From Paenibacillus graminis (GTDB taxonomy: Bacteria > Bacillota > Bacilli > Paenibacillales > Paenibacillaceae), in the NCBI RefSeq assembly GCF_000758705.1, contig NZ_CP009287.1, forward strand, positions 6,696,001-6,760,000: a DNA stretch of 64,000 bases, written 5' to 3'. This document shows positions 8,050 to 16,951 of the stretch, one piece after another (positions within the stretch are counted from its first letter, which is position 1; each line of letters starts with the position of its first letter). The notes below the pieces were generated by a model. That model was not told where the DNA came from and did no database searches. It worked only from the letters and a program-made list of their open reading frames with translations. The position numbers and the translations under genes were made by a program.

Positions 8050-10155
8050 TCACTTAAATCCAACAGATTCTCCGTTGGACTTCGCTTCTCCCCTACGCTT
8101 CACTTCTACAGTGGCAGAGAAAAAAGTCGCCCCGTTGCCCATATCGCTCAGCCGGTCCGGCGTCAGCACATTGACTCTCTGTTTGTGTCCTTTACCTTCC
8201 CACCACAGGCCTTGGCTGATTACGGTGCCGGGCAGCATTTTGTCCGTTACCACCGCCCACAGCTCAATAGCTCCTCTGCCGTTATATACGGTGAGCTCGT
8301 CGCCCTCTTCAATTCCCCTCACCGCTGCATCTTCGGGATGAATCTGCAGGGTCGGCCGTTTCTCCATCCGCTGGTGCTTCTCTACATTGGAGAAGGTGGA
8401 ATTGAGGAAATTATGATTCGGCGGCGAAACGAACATCAGCGGGTACGCCGTTCCCGGCTGCGGCTGCCGCTCGCCGTCATAGCCTTCCTTCAGCGGTGTA
8501 TAGGTTGGCAGCGGAGGCAGGCCAGCCAGCTCCATGGCCTTTGAATACAGCTCGATTTTGCCGGAGGGAGTCGGCAGGTTGTCCAGATAATCCGCCTGCG
8601 GCGACATATCCAGCTTCACGAAACGCTCAGCCGTCAGCCGCTCCAGCGTTACCCCGTTCAGATAAGGGTTGCGCGGGTAATCCAGCGCCTTACGGATCAT
8701 ATCATATTCGGACTCGCTGAAAGCCTCTGCATCAAAGCCCATTGCCCGGCCAAGCAGCGAAAAGACCTCCATATTGCTCTTGCATTCTCCCGGCGCATCC
8801 AATACAGGCTCCTGGAGCTGCATATAATGATGCCAGTAGGAACCGTATAGATCCACATTCTCCAACGTGGATGTTGCCGGCAGCACAATATCGGCATAAA
8901 GCGCAGTGTCGGTCATGAACAGATCATGCACGACCGTGAACAAATCCTCACGGGCGAATCCCTTCCGCACACGCTCCGCATCGGGAGCAACTACAACCGG
9001 ATTGCAGCAGTAAACGAACATCCCCATCACCGGCTCTTCCTTCAGCTCCAGCGCTTCACCGATCCGGTTCATATTGATCGTGCGTGCCCGGCGGTTAGGG
9101 CGCAGATCAGGGCGGGTCAGCGCCCGGTCATTCGTGGAACTGTAGCCGCCGTTTGACTTGATCGCCCCGCCGCCGGTCTTTAGCCAGGCACCGGTAAGTG
9201 CCGGAAGACAGGCAATCGTCCGAACATTCATGCCGCCGTTGTCGTGATGCTGGAGGCCGTTGCCGATGTGGATATGCGAGACTTTAGCTTCACCGTACAG
9301 CTTAGCCAGCTTCTCAATATCCGCTGCCGCAATGCCTGTGATCTCCGCGACCCGCTCGGGCGGGTAGGCGAGCACATGGCCGCGCAATTCCTCATGTCCG
9401 GTTGTATAACGCTTAAGAAAAGCGTTATCCGTCATTCCGTCCCGGAACAGGATATGCATCAGCCCGAGCGCGAGCGCTGTATCCGTGCCGGGGTACAGCG
9501 GCAGGAACCAGTCCGCCCACTGGGCCGTGCGGTTGCGGTGAACATCAATTACAACCACCTTCGCCCCCCGTTTGCGGGCCTGCTCGGCGTAGACGACCTG
9601 ATGCATGTTCGTGCTGACAATATTGCCGCCCCAGACGATAATCAGGTCGGCGTTCACCGTATCCTCAGGGCTTGTCCCGCCGTTGAAGCCCATTGTATAT
9701 TTCCAGCCTGCGCTGCCTGCTGCACTGCAGATGCTCTGCTCCAGACGGCTTGCGCCAAGCGCGTTAAAAAAACGCCGGTCCATTCCGTCGACGCTGAGCA
9801 CCCCCATATTTCCGTAGAAACTGTAGGGGAGAATGCTCTCCGGCCCGTGAGCTGCCGACAGCTCCTTAAAGCGCCCGGAAATTTCGCCTATGGCTTCTTC
9901 CCAACTGATCGGCGTGAAAGAACCGCTTCCCTTCGGCCCTGTACGGCGAAGGGGCTGCAGCAGCCGCTCGGGATGATGGACCCGTTCGGCCATATGCCGC
10001 ACCTTGTTGCAGATCGCCCCCTTGGTGACCGGATGCCCGGGGTTGCCCTCCACTTTAATGATTTTACCATTCTGCTTATGCACTAGAAGTCCGCATGTGT
10101 CTGGGCAATCCAGCGGACATACCGCCTGAAAAACCCCATCTCCGCTGTAACTCAT
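8050..10155 (-). CDS. Molybdopterin-dependent oxidoreductase with N-terminal [4Fe-4S] site
   Basis: A 701-residue DMSO reductase/formate dehydrogenase superfamily catalytic subunit. Cys13, Cys17, Cys21 and Cys49 (CPLDCPDTC then AICNKV) form the N-terminal iron-sulfur motif; the middle binds bis-MGD (for example VWGGNIVSTNMHQ, DVHRNRTAQWADWFLPLYPGT with stretches of this group), and the C-terminal 130 residues form the molydopterin-binding barrel. It lacks a twin-arginine leader, so it is cytoplasmic, like the Bacillus YyaE/YoaE group. The substrate is unknown; formate is suggested only by the nearby formate channel and formate ligase. AGGAGG precedes the ATG. Confidence 0.85.
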   Translation of the reverse strand: MSYSGDGVFQAVCPLDCPDTCGLLVHKQNGKIIKVEGNPGHPVTKGAICNKVRHMAERVHHPERLLQPLRRTGPKGSGSFTPISWEEAIGEISGRFKELSAAHGPESILPYSFYGNMGVLSVDGMDRRFFNALGASRLEQSICSAAGSAGWKYTMGFNGGTSPEDTVNADLIIVWGGNIVSTNMHQVVYAEQARKRGAKVVVIDVHRNRTAQWADWFLPLYPGTDTALALGLMHILFRDGMTDNAFLKRYTTGHEELRGHVLAYPPERVAEITGIAAADIEKLAKLYGEAKVSHIHIGNGLQHHDNGGMNVRTIACLPALTGAWLKTGGGAIKSNGGYSSTNDRALTRPDLRPNRRARTINMNRIGEALELKEEPVMGMFVYCCNPVVVAPDAERVRKGFAREDLFTVVHDLFMTDTALYADIVLPATSTLENVDLYGSYWHHYMQLQEPVLDAPGECKSNMEVFSLLGRAMGFDAEAFSESEYDMIRKALDYPRNPYLNGVTLERLTAERFVKLDMSPQADYLDNLPTPSGKIELYSKAMELAGLPPLPTYTPLKEGYDGERQPQPGTAYPLMFVSPPNHNFLNSTFSNVEKHQRMEKRPTLQIHPEDAAVRGIEEGDELTVYNGRGAIELWAVVTDKMLPGTVISQGLWWEGKGHKQRVNVLTPDRLSDMGNGATFFSATVEVKRRGEAKSNGESVGFK

Positions 10156-10291
10156 GGGCTGCAGTCCTCCTTTGTTGCTTGAATATGTATATTCTATAAC
10201 CGCATGTGCTCCACGTAAAGAAAATAGGCGGGAACAAACTGATTCGTTCCAAGTATGCCTGGGTAATAGAGCATATGAAACACTCCCTAAG

Positions 10292-10344
10292 AATTCGCCG
10301 TGAGCCCGATTTCGTTCCCCCGAGTCGGATATGCACGGCGAATT
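10292..10344 (-). other. Structured RNA candidate in the leader of the molybdopterin oxidoreductase gene
   Basis: AATTCGCCGTG (10292-10302) and CACGGCGAATT (10334-10344) pair perfectly over 11 bp and enclose an inner CCGA/TCGG pairing. It lies downstream of the focA terminator and about 137 bp before the oxidoreductase start, so on the minus strand it would sit in that gene's upstream or leader region. No T-run follows on the minus strand, so it is not an ordinary terminator. I could not match it to a known riboswitch. Confidence 0.45.
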
Positions 10345-10370
10345 TTGTTATGGGCCGGAGTAGGAACAAT

Positions 10371-10398
10371 AAAAAACACCCCCCGATTTCGGAGAGTG
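10371..10398 (-). terminator. Terminator of the formate/nitrite transporter gene
   Basis: On the minus strand CACTCTCCGA pairs with TCGGGGGGTG (two G-U pairs) and is followed directly by TTTTTT. Confidence 0.85.
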
Positions 10399-10433
10399 CT
10401 GTGATGCTTCCAGATGGTGAGCAAGCCTGGAGT

Positions 10434-11261
10434 TTAGGCGTGTTTTTTTACACCGGCAGGAGCAATGCTGTCTACGGATTGGGCAACCGCCGGCGCTTTG
10501 CGCAGGTATGCCATCCAGTAAGCGAATGCGACGAAGATTGCACCGCCTGTGAGGTTCCCGAGCCAGACCGGGGCAAAATTGCCGAAGTACTGGGACCAAG
10601 TAAAATGTCCTTCGAATATGGCAGCAGGGATAAGGAACATGTTGGCTACAACGTGCTGGAAGCCGATGGCCACAAACGCCATGGTCGGAAACCAGATCCC
10701 GAGGATTTTACCGCTGAAATTATCCGCTCCGTAAGAAAGCCATACCGCCAGAGCAACGAGCCAGTTACAACCGATACCGGAAACAAACGCCTGCAAAAAG
10801 GTGGCATCAATCTTGTGTCCGGCCATATCCACCAGTTTGTCCAGATACACGCCGTCTGCGGTAAGGCCAACAACGTGGCCGAAGAAATAAGCGACGAACA
10901 AGGCACCTGCGAAATTACTGATGGTTATCAGCACCAGGTTCTTAATCGTTTCCCAGAATGAAATTTTCTTGGACATAAATGCCAGCGGCACCGCCATCAT
11001 ATTGCCTGTCAGCAGTTCCCCACCGGCCAGCAGCACCAAGATCAGACCTACCGGGAACACGGAAGCCCCGATAAAATTCGCAATGGAACCCCATTCCTTC
11101 GGTGCGCCTGCGATCACGCGAATGTCCAGCAAAAACCCGAGCGCGATGAACGCTCCCCCCAAGAAGCCAAGAATAAGTACGGTGCTGAGCGGGTTGTGAG
11201 CCTTCTTGATTCCGTTCTCCACCGTGACTTCGGCAATCCCCTGCGGTTTGTTATAAGCCAT
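10434..11261 (-). CDS. Formate/nitrite transporter family channel
   Basis: A 275-residue FNT-family pentameric channel with six to seven membrane spans. The family landmarks AGGELLTGNM, GIGCNWLVALAVW and IGFQHVVANM line up with the FocA/NirC/YwcJ pore and selectivity regions. It would pass formate or nitrite across the membrane, coupled to proton. AAGGGG precedes the ATG. Two Fnr-type palindromes lie 73-117 bp upstream, suggesting oxygen- or nitrogen-oxide-responsive expression. It is followed by a strong terminator and so is transcribed alone. Formate is the more likely substrate because a formate-tetrahydrofolate ligase lies 2 kb away, but nitrite is not excluded. Confidence 0.9.
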   Translation of the reverse strand: MAYNKPQGIAEVTVENGIKKAHNPLSTVLILGFLGGAFIALGFLLDIRVIAGAPKEWGSIANFIGASVFPVGLILVLLAGGELLTGNMMAVPLAFMSKKISFWETIKNLVLITISNFAGALFVAYFFGHVVGLTADGVYLDKLVDMAGHKIDATFLQAFVSGIGCNWLVALAVWLSYGADNFSGKILGIWFPTMAFVAIGFQHVVANMFLIPAAIFEGHFTWSQYFGNFAPVWLGNLTGGAIFVAFAYWMAYLRKAPAVAQSVDSIAPAGVKKHA

Positions 11262-11333
11262 GATTCCTATCCCCTTCTAATTACTTAAAATTTGTTCCTT
11301 TATGTCATTGTAGCGTGTCAACTACTACAATTA

Positions 11334-11378
11334 CGTGATAAAAATCACTTATGCAAAGACTAAGTGAAAGTTTTCACT
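11334..11378 (-). promoter_or_regulatory. Two Fnr/CRP-type operator sites upstream of the FNT channel gene
   Basis: CGTGATAAAAATCACT (11334-11349) and AGTGAAAGTTTTCACT (11363-11378) both have the TGA-N6-TCA core with 16-bp symmetry expected for Fnr of Bacilli (consensus TGTGA-N6-TCACA). They are 29 bp apart, the same spacing as two of the sites before the NADH oxidase gene. Confidence 0.7.
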
Positions 11379-11476
11379 GACATGTCAAATTTACCACAAA
11401 AGTATTCAAAGCGGAATGTTTTATTCAAGCAGAAGCGGCCAGTCCGTCAAAAAATACAGCCGTGCAGAAGCGCACC

Positions 11477-11505
11477 AAAAAACCGGAGCCTTCATTCGGC
11501 TCCGG
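11477..11505 (-). terminator. Terminator of the NADH oxidase gene
   Basis: CCGGAGCC (11483-11490) pairs with GGCTCCGG (11498-11505); on the minus strand the stem is followed by TTTTTT. Confidence 0.9.
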
Positions 11506-11525
11506 GTATGGGAATGGCAGCGGGC

Positions 11526-12890
11526 TTAGACCGTTACAGTTTCTTTATGGGGAACCGTAGCGGGCAAGGCTTGAAGACCTGCGGTATTCAGGAAATTCCA
11601 TGGTTTGTTGTAATGCGGCTGGAAGAAGAAATCGATAAATGCCAGCTGATCTACAGTCATTTTATTCTGTATGCATACCGACACGGTATTGATCGACTGC
11701 GTCAGGTCCATCTTGGACATAATCTGAGCGCCGAGGATGCGTCGGGTCGAGCGGTCATAAACCACCTTTAACTGCACCTGCTCAAAGGTTGGCATGAACT
11801 CAGGACGGTAGTTGTCGGTCAGCAATACACTCTCGACATCCATACCTTCTGCTTTGGCTGCATCTTCCGTCAGCCCGGTTCCGGCAATATTGTCTTCATA
11901 AATTTTGATCCCCGAGGTGCCCTGTGTGCCCATATAGGCGATCGTAGGCGACACCAAATTCCGGGCTACCAGCGTACCCATCCGCACTGCGTTGGTTGCC
12001 AGCGGAATATAAGCATTTTTGCCGGTCGGGTTATAGTGAATTGCGCAGCTGTCACCCGCAGCATAGATGTCCGGAAGGCTGGTCTGCATGTAGTCGTTGA
12101 CGATAATCGCACCGTTAGGCAGCATATCCACTTTCCCCTTCAGCAGTTCGGTATTCGGACGGAAGCCGATGCAGAGGATAACCAGGTCTGTCTCATGCTC
12201 GCCTTTGCTGGTAATGACCTTGGTCACTTTGCCGTTCTCTCCTGCAAACGAGCTGACCTTCTCGCCCAGTGCCAGGGTGATTCCGTGATCCTCCAGGGAT
12301 TGTTGAATAGGTGCCGTGAATTCTTCATCCAGGTATTTGCTCAGAATACGATCTTCGCCATCGATCAGCGTAACCTGCTTGCCGTTCATCTGAAAAGCTT
12401 CCACCAGCTCGACTCCGATATATCCGGCGCCGACAACAGTGATTCTGTCCACCTGCTGTGCTCTTTCGATGATGGTGTTGGAATGGCTGTAGTTCTTCGA
12501 CAGGAGGATACCATCAAGCTCCATGCCTTCCAGCTTCGGAACAATCGGCCACGAGCCGGTGGTCATGATCAGCTTGTCATAGGAGTCATCGAATTCCTGG
12601 CCTGTCGCCAGATTGCGGGCACGCAGGGTTTTGCGGTCCGTATCGATTTGGATGACTTCATGACGCATGTTCGTCTTGACGCCAAGCTCAGCCAGCTTTT
12701 CCGGTGAGGAATAGAACAGACCCTGCGGGTCCTTGATTACTCCCCCTACATAAAGCGCGATCCCGCACGACAGGAAAGATATATTATCATTGCGTTCATA
12801 TACTGTAATCTCGGCTTCAGGGTAGAGCTGGGCGGTGTTGACAATTGCGGCGGTTCCGGCATGGGTACATCCAATGACTGCTACTTTCAT
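11526..12890 (-). CDS. nox: FAD-dependent NADH oxidase (Nox-2 type) or related disulfide reductase
   Basis: A 454-residue flavoprotein of the NADH oxidase/peroxidase/CoA-disulfide reductase family. It opens with an FAD-binding GCTHAGT in place of GxGxxG, carries the redox-active cysteine in FLSCGIAL (Cys42), a second NAD-binding GAGYIGVELVEAF near 160 and the FAD-contacting YAAGDS near 280. The opening and the SFLSCGIAL block match water-forming NADH oxidases, which recycle NADH using oxygen. The start is ATG 12890, preceded by GGAGGAGG; a TTG at 12908 lies inside that signal. Three Fnr-type sites upstream suggest induction under low oxygen. Confidence 0.88.
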   Translation of the reverse strand: MKVAVIGCTHAGTAAIVNTAQLYPEAEITVYERNDNISFLSCGIALYVGGVIKDPQGLFYSSPEKLAELGVKTNMRHEVIQIDTDRKTLRARNLATGQEFDDSYDKLIMTTGSWPIVPKLEGMELDGILLSKNYSHSNTIIERAQQVDRITVVGAGYIGVELVEAFQMNGKQVTLIDGEDRILSKYLDEEFTAPIQQSLEDHGITLALGEKVSSFAGENGKVTKVITSKGEHETDLVILCIGFRPNTELLKGKVDMLPNGAIIVNDYMQTSLPDIYAAGDSCAIHYNPTGKNAYIPLATNAVRMGTLVARNLVSPTIAYMGTQGTSGIKIYEDNIAGTGLTEDAAKAEGMDVESVLLTDNYRPEFMPTFEQVQLKVVYDRSTRRILGAQIMSKMDLTQSINTVSVCIQNKMTVDQLAFIDFFFQPHYNKPWNFLNTAGLQALPATVPHKETVTV

Positions 12891-12938
12891 GGTTTCTTCC
12901 TCCTCCAAATTTGGGCATTCATTTATTTTCTCTATAGT

Positions 12939-13016
12939 TGTGATTTATTTCACTTTATAAATTGATTATATTGTGATTTTTCTCACATTACAAGCCTTTT
13001 TGTGATTTTTCTCACA
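12939..13016 (-). promoter_or_regulatory. Three Fnr/CRP-type operator sites upstream of nox
   Basis: TGTGATTTTTCTCACA occurs twice, at 12972-12987 and 13001-13016, both perfect matches to TGTGA-N6-TCACA and 29 bp apart. A third, TGTGATTTATTTCACT, lies at 12939-12954. They begin 49, 82 and 111 bp before the nox start in AT-rich DNA. In Bacilli this is the Fnr consensus; a CRP-like paralogue could also bind. Confidence 0.8.
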
Positions 13017-13139
13017 ACGTTCACAAGTTTTGCGGATTTAGTTCTCCAGGTCCCCTCTCCGTCTGCATTAGTTTTCCCCGGAACGAGTACATTATGTCTG
13101 CTGCACAGCAGGAAGGAGCAGGGAACCTTCAGCACAGCA

Positions 13140-13182
13140 AAGCCCCCGTACCTCTGCAGCAGTCGCAGAAATACGGGGGCTT
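13140..13182 (-). terminator. Terminator of fhs
   Basis: AAGCCCCCGTA (13140-13150) pairs with TACGGGGGCTT (13172-13182) around a 21-base loop, just beyond the fhs stop on the minus strand. The T-run is short. Confidence 0.75.
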
Positions 13183-13208
13183 AGGCCTGTGAACTTATAT
13201 CATCCTAG

Positions 13209-14849
13209 CTATTCTAAACCGTTAATGGCACCGTTCAGGTCTACCTGAATACCTTCTGCAGCCGGTTTGGCTGGGAGTCCAGGCATCGTGACGATATTGC
13301 CGGTGATGATTACGGCGAAGCCTGCGCCCAGCGACAGCGTAATATCGCGGACACCCATAGTAAAACCCTCGGGGGCTCCCAGCAGTCTTGGCTGGTCTGA
13401 GAAGGAGTATGGAGTCTTAGCCATGCAGACCTGAAGCTGCTGGAGGCCAAGCTTCTCAATAATGCCCAGGCTGCGTTTCGCAGCCGGCGAGAAGGCGACC
13501 TCAGCACCACGGTAAATTTCAGTGACGATTGTATTGATTTTGGCCGGGATGTCCAGATTGTCCTCATACAAGGGGGCAAATGCCGCAGGTTGGCCTTCTC
13601 CCTGTTCCAAGAGCTTCTTCAGCTCCATGGCGAGCTCTACCCCTCCGGCACTCCCTTCAGCCCATACCTTGGAAATGGCTGCGGGTACACCCAGACGGCT
13701 GCAGGCCTCCACGACATCGTTAATCTCTGAGGGGGCATCTCCCTCGAAGTGATTAACCGCCACAAGCACCGGTACGCCGAATTTGCCCAAATTCTCAATA
13801 TGGCGCTCCATGTTGGAAATGCCGGAAAGCAGGGCGGCCCGGTTCGTCTTGTACAGCTCATCTTTACGCACACCGCCGTTGTATTTCAGCGATTTCACGG
13901 TTACAACCAGCACGGCAGCGGCGGGAGTGAGCCCGGCTTGGCGGCATTTGATATCCATGAACTTCTCCGCCCCGAGATCCGCCCCGAAGCCGGCTTCCGT
14001 CACCACCACGTCACCCAGCTTCAGCGCATAACGGGTACCGATCACACTGCTGCAGCCATGGGCGATATTGGCAAAAGGGCCGCCATGCACAATTACCGGT
14101 GTCCCCTCCAGTGTCTGCACCAGATTGGGCTTCACAGCTTCCTTCAGCAGCGCAGTCATGCCTTCCACTGCCCCGATATCCTGGGCCGTTACCGGCTGAC
14201 CCGACTGGTCATAGCCGACCAGCATCCGGCTGAGACGTTTTTTGAGATCGGCTAGGTCGTCGCACAGACACAGCACAGCCATAATCTCGGAGGCGGTAGT
14301 GATCTGGAAGCCGCTCTCCCGGACCGTGCCGTTGCCATCGCCGAGACCGGTCACAATGCTGCGCAGGCTGCGGTCATTCATATCCATTACGCGTTTCCAG
14401 ACAATACGCTGCGGGTCCAGCCCGAGAAGATTGCCTTGGAAAAGATGATTGTCGATCATGGCCGACAACAGATTATGCGCCGAAGTTACCGCATGTATAT
14501 CGCCTGTGAAATGCAGGTTGATCTCATCCGCCGGAACAATCTGCGCCTTGCCTCCGCCGGTGGCTCCGCCTTTCATCCCTAAGGTTGGACCAAGCGAAGG
14601 CTCGCGCAGCGCTGCCACGGTCTTAACCCCCGCCGCATTCAGCGCCTGGGACAGTCCGATGGTCGTCAGCGTTTTGCCTTCGCCTGCCGGAGTCGGATTC
14701 ATCGCGGTGACCAGCACCAGCTTTCCATCCTGCTTGTGCTTAAGCTCATCCCAAAGGGATGGTGACAGCTTGCTTTTATATTTGCCGTACAGCTCCAGAT
14801 GCTCCTCATGAATCCCTGCTGCTGATGCCACCTCTGTAATTAACCTCAT
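13209..14849 (-). CDS. fhs: Formate-tetrahydrofolate ligase
   Basis: A 546-residue homotetrameric enzyme that makes 10-formyl-tetrahydrofolate from formate, ATP and tetrahydrofolate. The nucleotide loop is NPTPAGEGKTLTTIG (about 51-65); TPVIVHGGPFANIAHG and EAGFGADLGAEKF are diagnostic of the family. Length is right for a full protein (about 550). It would feed formate, perhaps entering through the FNT channel upstream, into purine and one-carbon metabolism. GGAGGG lies 12 bases before the ATG. No Fnr-type site is visible before it. Confidence 0.95.
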   Translation of the reverse strand: MRLITEVASAAGIHEEHLELYGKYKSKLSPSLWDELKHKQDGKLVLVTAMNPTPAGEGKTLTTIGLSQALNAAGVKTVAALREPSLGPTLGMKGGATGGGKAQIVPADEINLHFTGDIHAVTSAHNLLSAMIDNHLFQGNLLGLDPQRIVWKRVMDMNDRSLRSIVTGLGDGNGTVRESGFQITTASEIMAVLCLCDDLADLKKRLSRMLVGYDQSGQPVTAQDIGAVEGMTALLKEAVKPNLVQTLEGTPVIVHGGPFANIAHGCSSVIGTRYALKLGDVVVTEAGFGADLGAEKFMDIKCRQAGLTPAAAVLVVTVKSLKYNGGVRKDELYKTNRAALLSGISNMERHIENLGKFGVPVLVAVNHFEGDAPSEINDVVEACSRLGVPAAISKVWAEGSAGGVELAMELKKLLEQGEGQPAAFAPLYEDNLDIPAKINTIVTEIYRGAEVAFSPAAKRSLGIIEKLGLQQLQVCMAKTPYSFSDQPRLLGAPEGFTMGVRDITLSLGAGFAVIITGNIVTMPGLPAKPAAEGIQVDLNGAINGLE

Positions 14850-14988
14850 GCCGTTATAAAACCCTCCTGCCGTTATTATCCTGCTTCACCATTCACTTTA
14901 TGCAGTTCTTTAAGTTCTACACATTCCTCTTCAAAGGATACAGTGTCTCTGAAAAGCGTCAAGGATAATTTTCATAGATGCCCATACG

Positions 14989-15027
14989 AAAAATCCCCCC
15001 AATCACGGCAAAGCCGCATCCGGGAGG
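14989..15027 (-). terminator. Terminator downstream of the glutathione peroxidase gene
   Basis: On the minus strand CCTCCC (15022-15027) pairs with GGGGGG (14995-15000), with an inner GGC-TTT-GCC pairing, followed by ATTTTT. Further upstream, 15091-15125 has a GCAGAGCGCTCTGC palindrome and TATAAATTCTTATATTTT, which resembles part of the dispersed repeat described at 23070, 50117 and 59092. Confidence 0.6.
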
Positions 15028-15142
15028 AAAACTCATGTGAATTCCAGCAGTCAGAAACGGCTTAACCGTCTCCTTACAAGATATATAGAGCAGAGCGCTC
15101 TGCTTATAAATTCTTATATTTTAAACATGAAGCCGTATTGTT

Positions 15143-15619
15143 CTAAAGCAATGCTTCGATCTGTTCCTTCATGCTTTCAGGTGATTCCTTTGGTTCCACA
15201 CGGGCTACCACGTTGCCGCTCCGGTCGACGAGGAACTTTGTAAAGTTCCACTGAATGTCACTGCTCCCGCCTTCTCCCGGCTGCTGGCCCTTCAAATATT
15301 GAAACAGCAGACTGGCGTCCGGCCCGTTCACATCCACTTTGGCAAAAACGGGAAACGTAACGCCATAATTAATCTGGCAGAACTCCTCCGCTTCTTCACT
15401 GGTTCCCGGCTCTTGTCCGGCAAACTGGTTGCAGGGAAAACCCAACACAACAAGTCCCTGGCCGCCGTACTGCTCATACAGCTTCTGCAAATCCCCATAC
15501 TGTGGTGTAAGTCCGCATTTGCTGGCCGTGTTGGCAATCAGCAGCACCTTCCCTTCATAATCCTTGAAAGGCACTTCCGCACCCGAAGGCTTCACTCCGG
15601 CGAAACTATAAATAGACAT
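15143..15619 (-). CDS. Glutathione peroxidase family (thiol peroxidase, Cys form)
   Basis: A 158-residue peroxidase with the peroxidatic cysteine in NTASKCGLT (Cys35), the Gln/Trp partner region FPCNQFAGQEPG and WNFTKFLVDR near the C-terminus. It is the cysteine form, as in BsaA/YkaA-type proteins of Bacilli, and would reduce hydrogen or lipid peroxides using thioredoxin rather than glutathione. A second cysteine in FPCNQF fits a resolving role. AAGGAAG precedes the ATG. Confidence 0.92.
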   Translation of the reverse strand: MSIYSFAGVKPSGAEVPFKDYEGKVLLIANTASKCGLTPQYGDLQKLYEQYGGQGLVVLGFPCNQFAGQEPGTSEEAEEFCQINYGVTFPVFAKVDVNGPDASLLFQYLKGQQPGEGGSSDIQWNFTKFLVDRSGNVVARVEPKESPESMKEQIEALL

Positions 15620-15732
15620 CCTGCTTCCTTCCCTTCATCCGTGGATTCTCTAAAGGCGATGCACTGTCCAGCCATTCTTCATCTTAACTCATTGCCGCAG
15701 AAATACAAAATTCAGGACACCATAGCGGATAG

Positions 15733-16752
15733 CTAATCCGCTCCGGCCTCTCCGTGCAATCCGCAGACATCGGCTATCAGCCGCAGAGATTTCAGCTTGT
15801 CCTCATAGCGGTGCACAAGCGTAGCGAACATAATTTCCTCGCATTGGTATTCCTCGATGAGCGCTGTAAACTGCCGCCGCACTTCGTCCGGTGATCCAAG
15901 CACCATTCGCCTGCGGTTATCCCCGATCCGAAACCGGTCATACGGCGTATAATTGTAACCCAGCGCCGTCTCCACAGAAGGCGTGCCTGTGGAGACATGG
16001 CCCTTCTCCAGCTGAACGAGGGACAAATCCATGCTGGCAGCCAGCCGGTCCGCTTCCGCGGAAGTCTCCGCACATATGGCAAACACCGACACCAGCGCCC
16101 GGGGCGCTGAAGCTGCAGGAGACGGGCGGAAGCTGCTCCGAAAGGACCGGACCGCCATGCTGCCCCCATCACTGTTAATAAACCTGGCGTAAGCATAGCC
16201 GGTCCCCAGCCTGGCGGCAAGAGCTGCACTATCCCTGCTGGACCCCAGCAGCCAGAGTTCCGGCGCCGTGCTGACCTGTGGACTGGTCTCCAGCCCGGCA
16301 AAGCGGTGTTCATCATCCGGAGCGCCATACAGATAGCTTAGCAGATCCCGGATTTGCAATTCGTAGAGCTCGGCGCCGCCGGTCCGGTTCTCCTGGAGCG
16401 CTCTTGCAGCGAGCGCCCCGCCTCCTGCAGCTCTGCCCAGCCCAAGATCAATCCGGCCGGGGTATAAGGCTTCGAGAACACGAAAGTTCTCGGCCACTTT
16501 ATACGCGCTGTAATAGGGAAGAAGCACAGCTCCCGAACCGATGCGGATTCTTGAGGTTACTGCAGCCAGATGTGCCATAAGCACCTCGGGGCTTGAACCG
16601 GCCAGCCCGCGTGCCGCGTGATGCTCTGAGACCCAGAAGCGGTGATAGCCCAGCCGGTCCGCCTCTATGGCTAAGCTTACGGTCTCAGCCAAAGCCTCGG
16701 CCGGCGTGCTGCCCTCCGGGACCGGTGATTGATCCAGAATGCTTAATTTCAT
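15733..16752 (-). CDS. LLM-class flavin-dependent oxidoreductase
   Basis: A 339-residue luciferase-like TIM-barrel protein that would use FMNH2 to oxygenate or reduce an unidentified substrate. It begins MKLSILDQSPVPEGSTPAEA, the standard opening of the MsnO8/YwcH-like group, and contains VSEHHAARGLAGSSPEV, RIRIGSGAVLLPYYSAYKVA and PGRIDLGLGRAAG. ATG 16752 is preferred over ATG 16773 because GGAG lies ten bases before it. It is monocistronic, with a terminator upstream. Confidence 0.88.
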   Translation of the reverse strand: MKLSILDQSPVPEGSTPAEALAETVSLAIEADRLGYHRFWVSEHHAARGLAGSSPEVLMAHLAAVTSRIRIGSGAVLLPYYSAYKVAENFRVLEALYPGRIDLGLGRAAGGGALAARALQENRTGGAELYELQIRDLLSYLYGAPDDEHRFAGLETSPQVSTAPELWLLGSSRDSAALAARLGTGYAYARFINSDGGSMAVRSFRSSFRPSPAASAPRALVSVFAICAETSAEADRLAASMDLSLVQLEKGHVSTGTPSVETALGYNYTPYDRFRIGDNRRRMVLGSPDEVRRQFTALIEEYQCEEIMFATLVHRYEDKLKSLRLIADVCGLHGEAGAD

Positions 16753-16869
16753 ATCAGCGCATCTCCAAGTCATGAGATTTCAGAATGGGAGTATCCCATT
16801 TGAATCCAATTGCTTCCCCTATTATAGCATTCGGGTACCTGATGTTTCCCGCTCTGCCTTCTTTACGGC

Positions 16870-16901
16870 AAAAAATCCTTCCCCGGCCACCGGAGAAGGA
16901 T
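16870..16901 (-). terminator. Terminator of the DUF3243 gene
   Basis: On the minus strand ATCCTTCTCCGG pairs with CCGGGGAAGGAT around TGG, with one mismatch, then TTTTT. Confidence 0.85.
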
Positions 16902-16951
16902 CTTTGTCCACCCTATGCACTTAGATAAGCGTTAGCGGAAAACAGCTCTAT

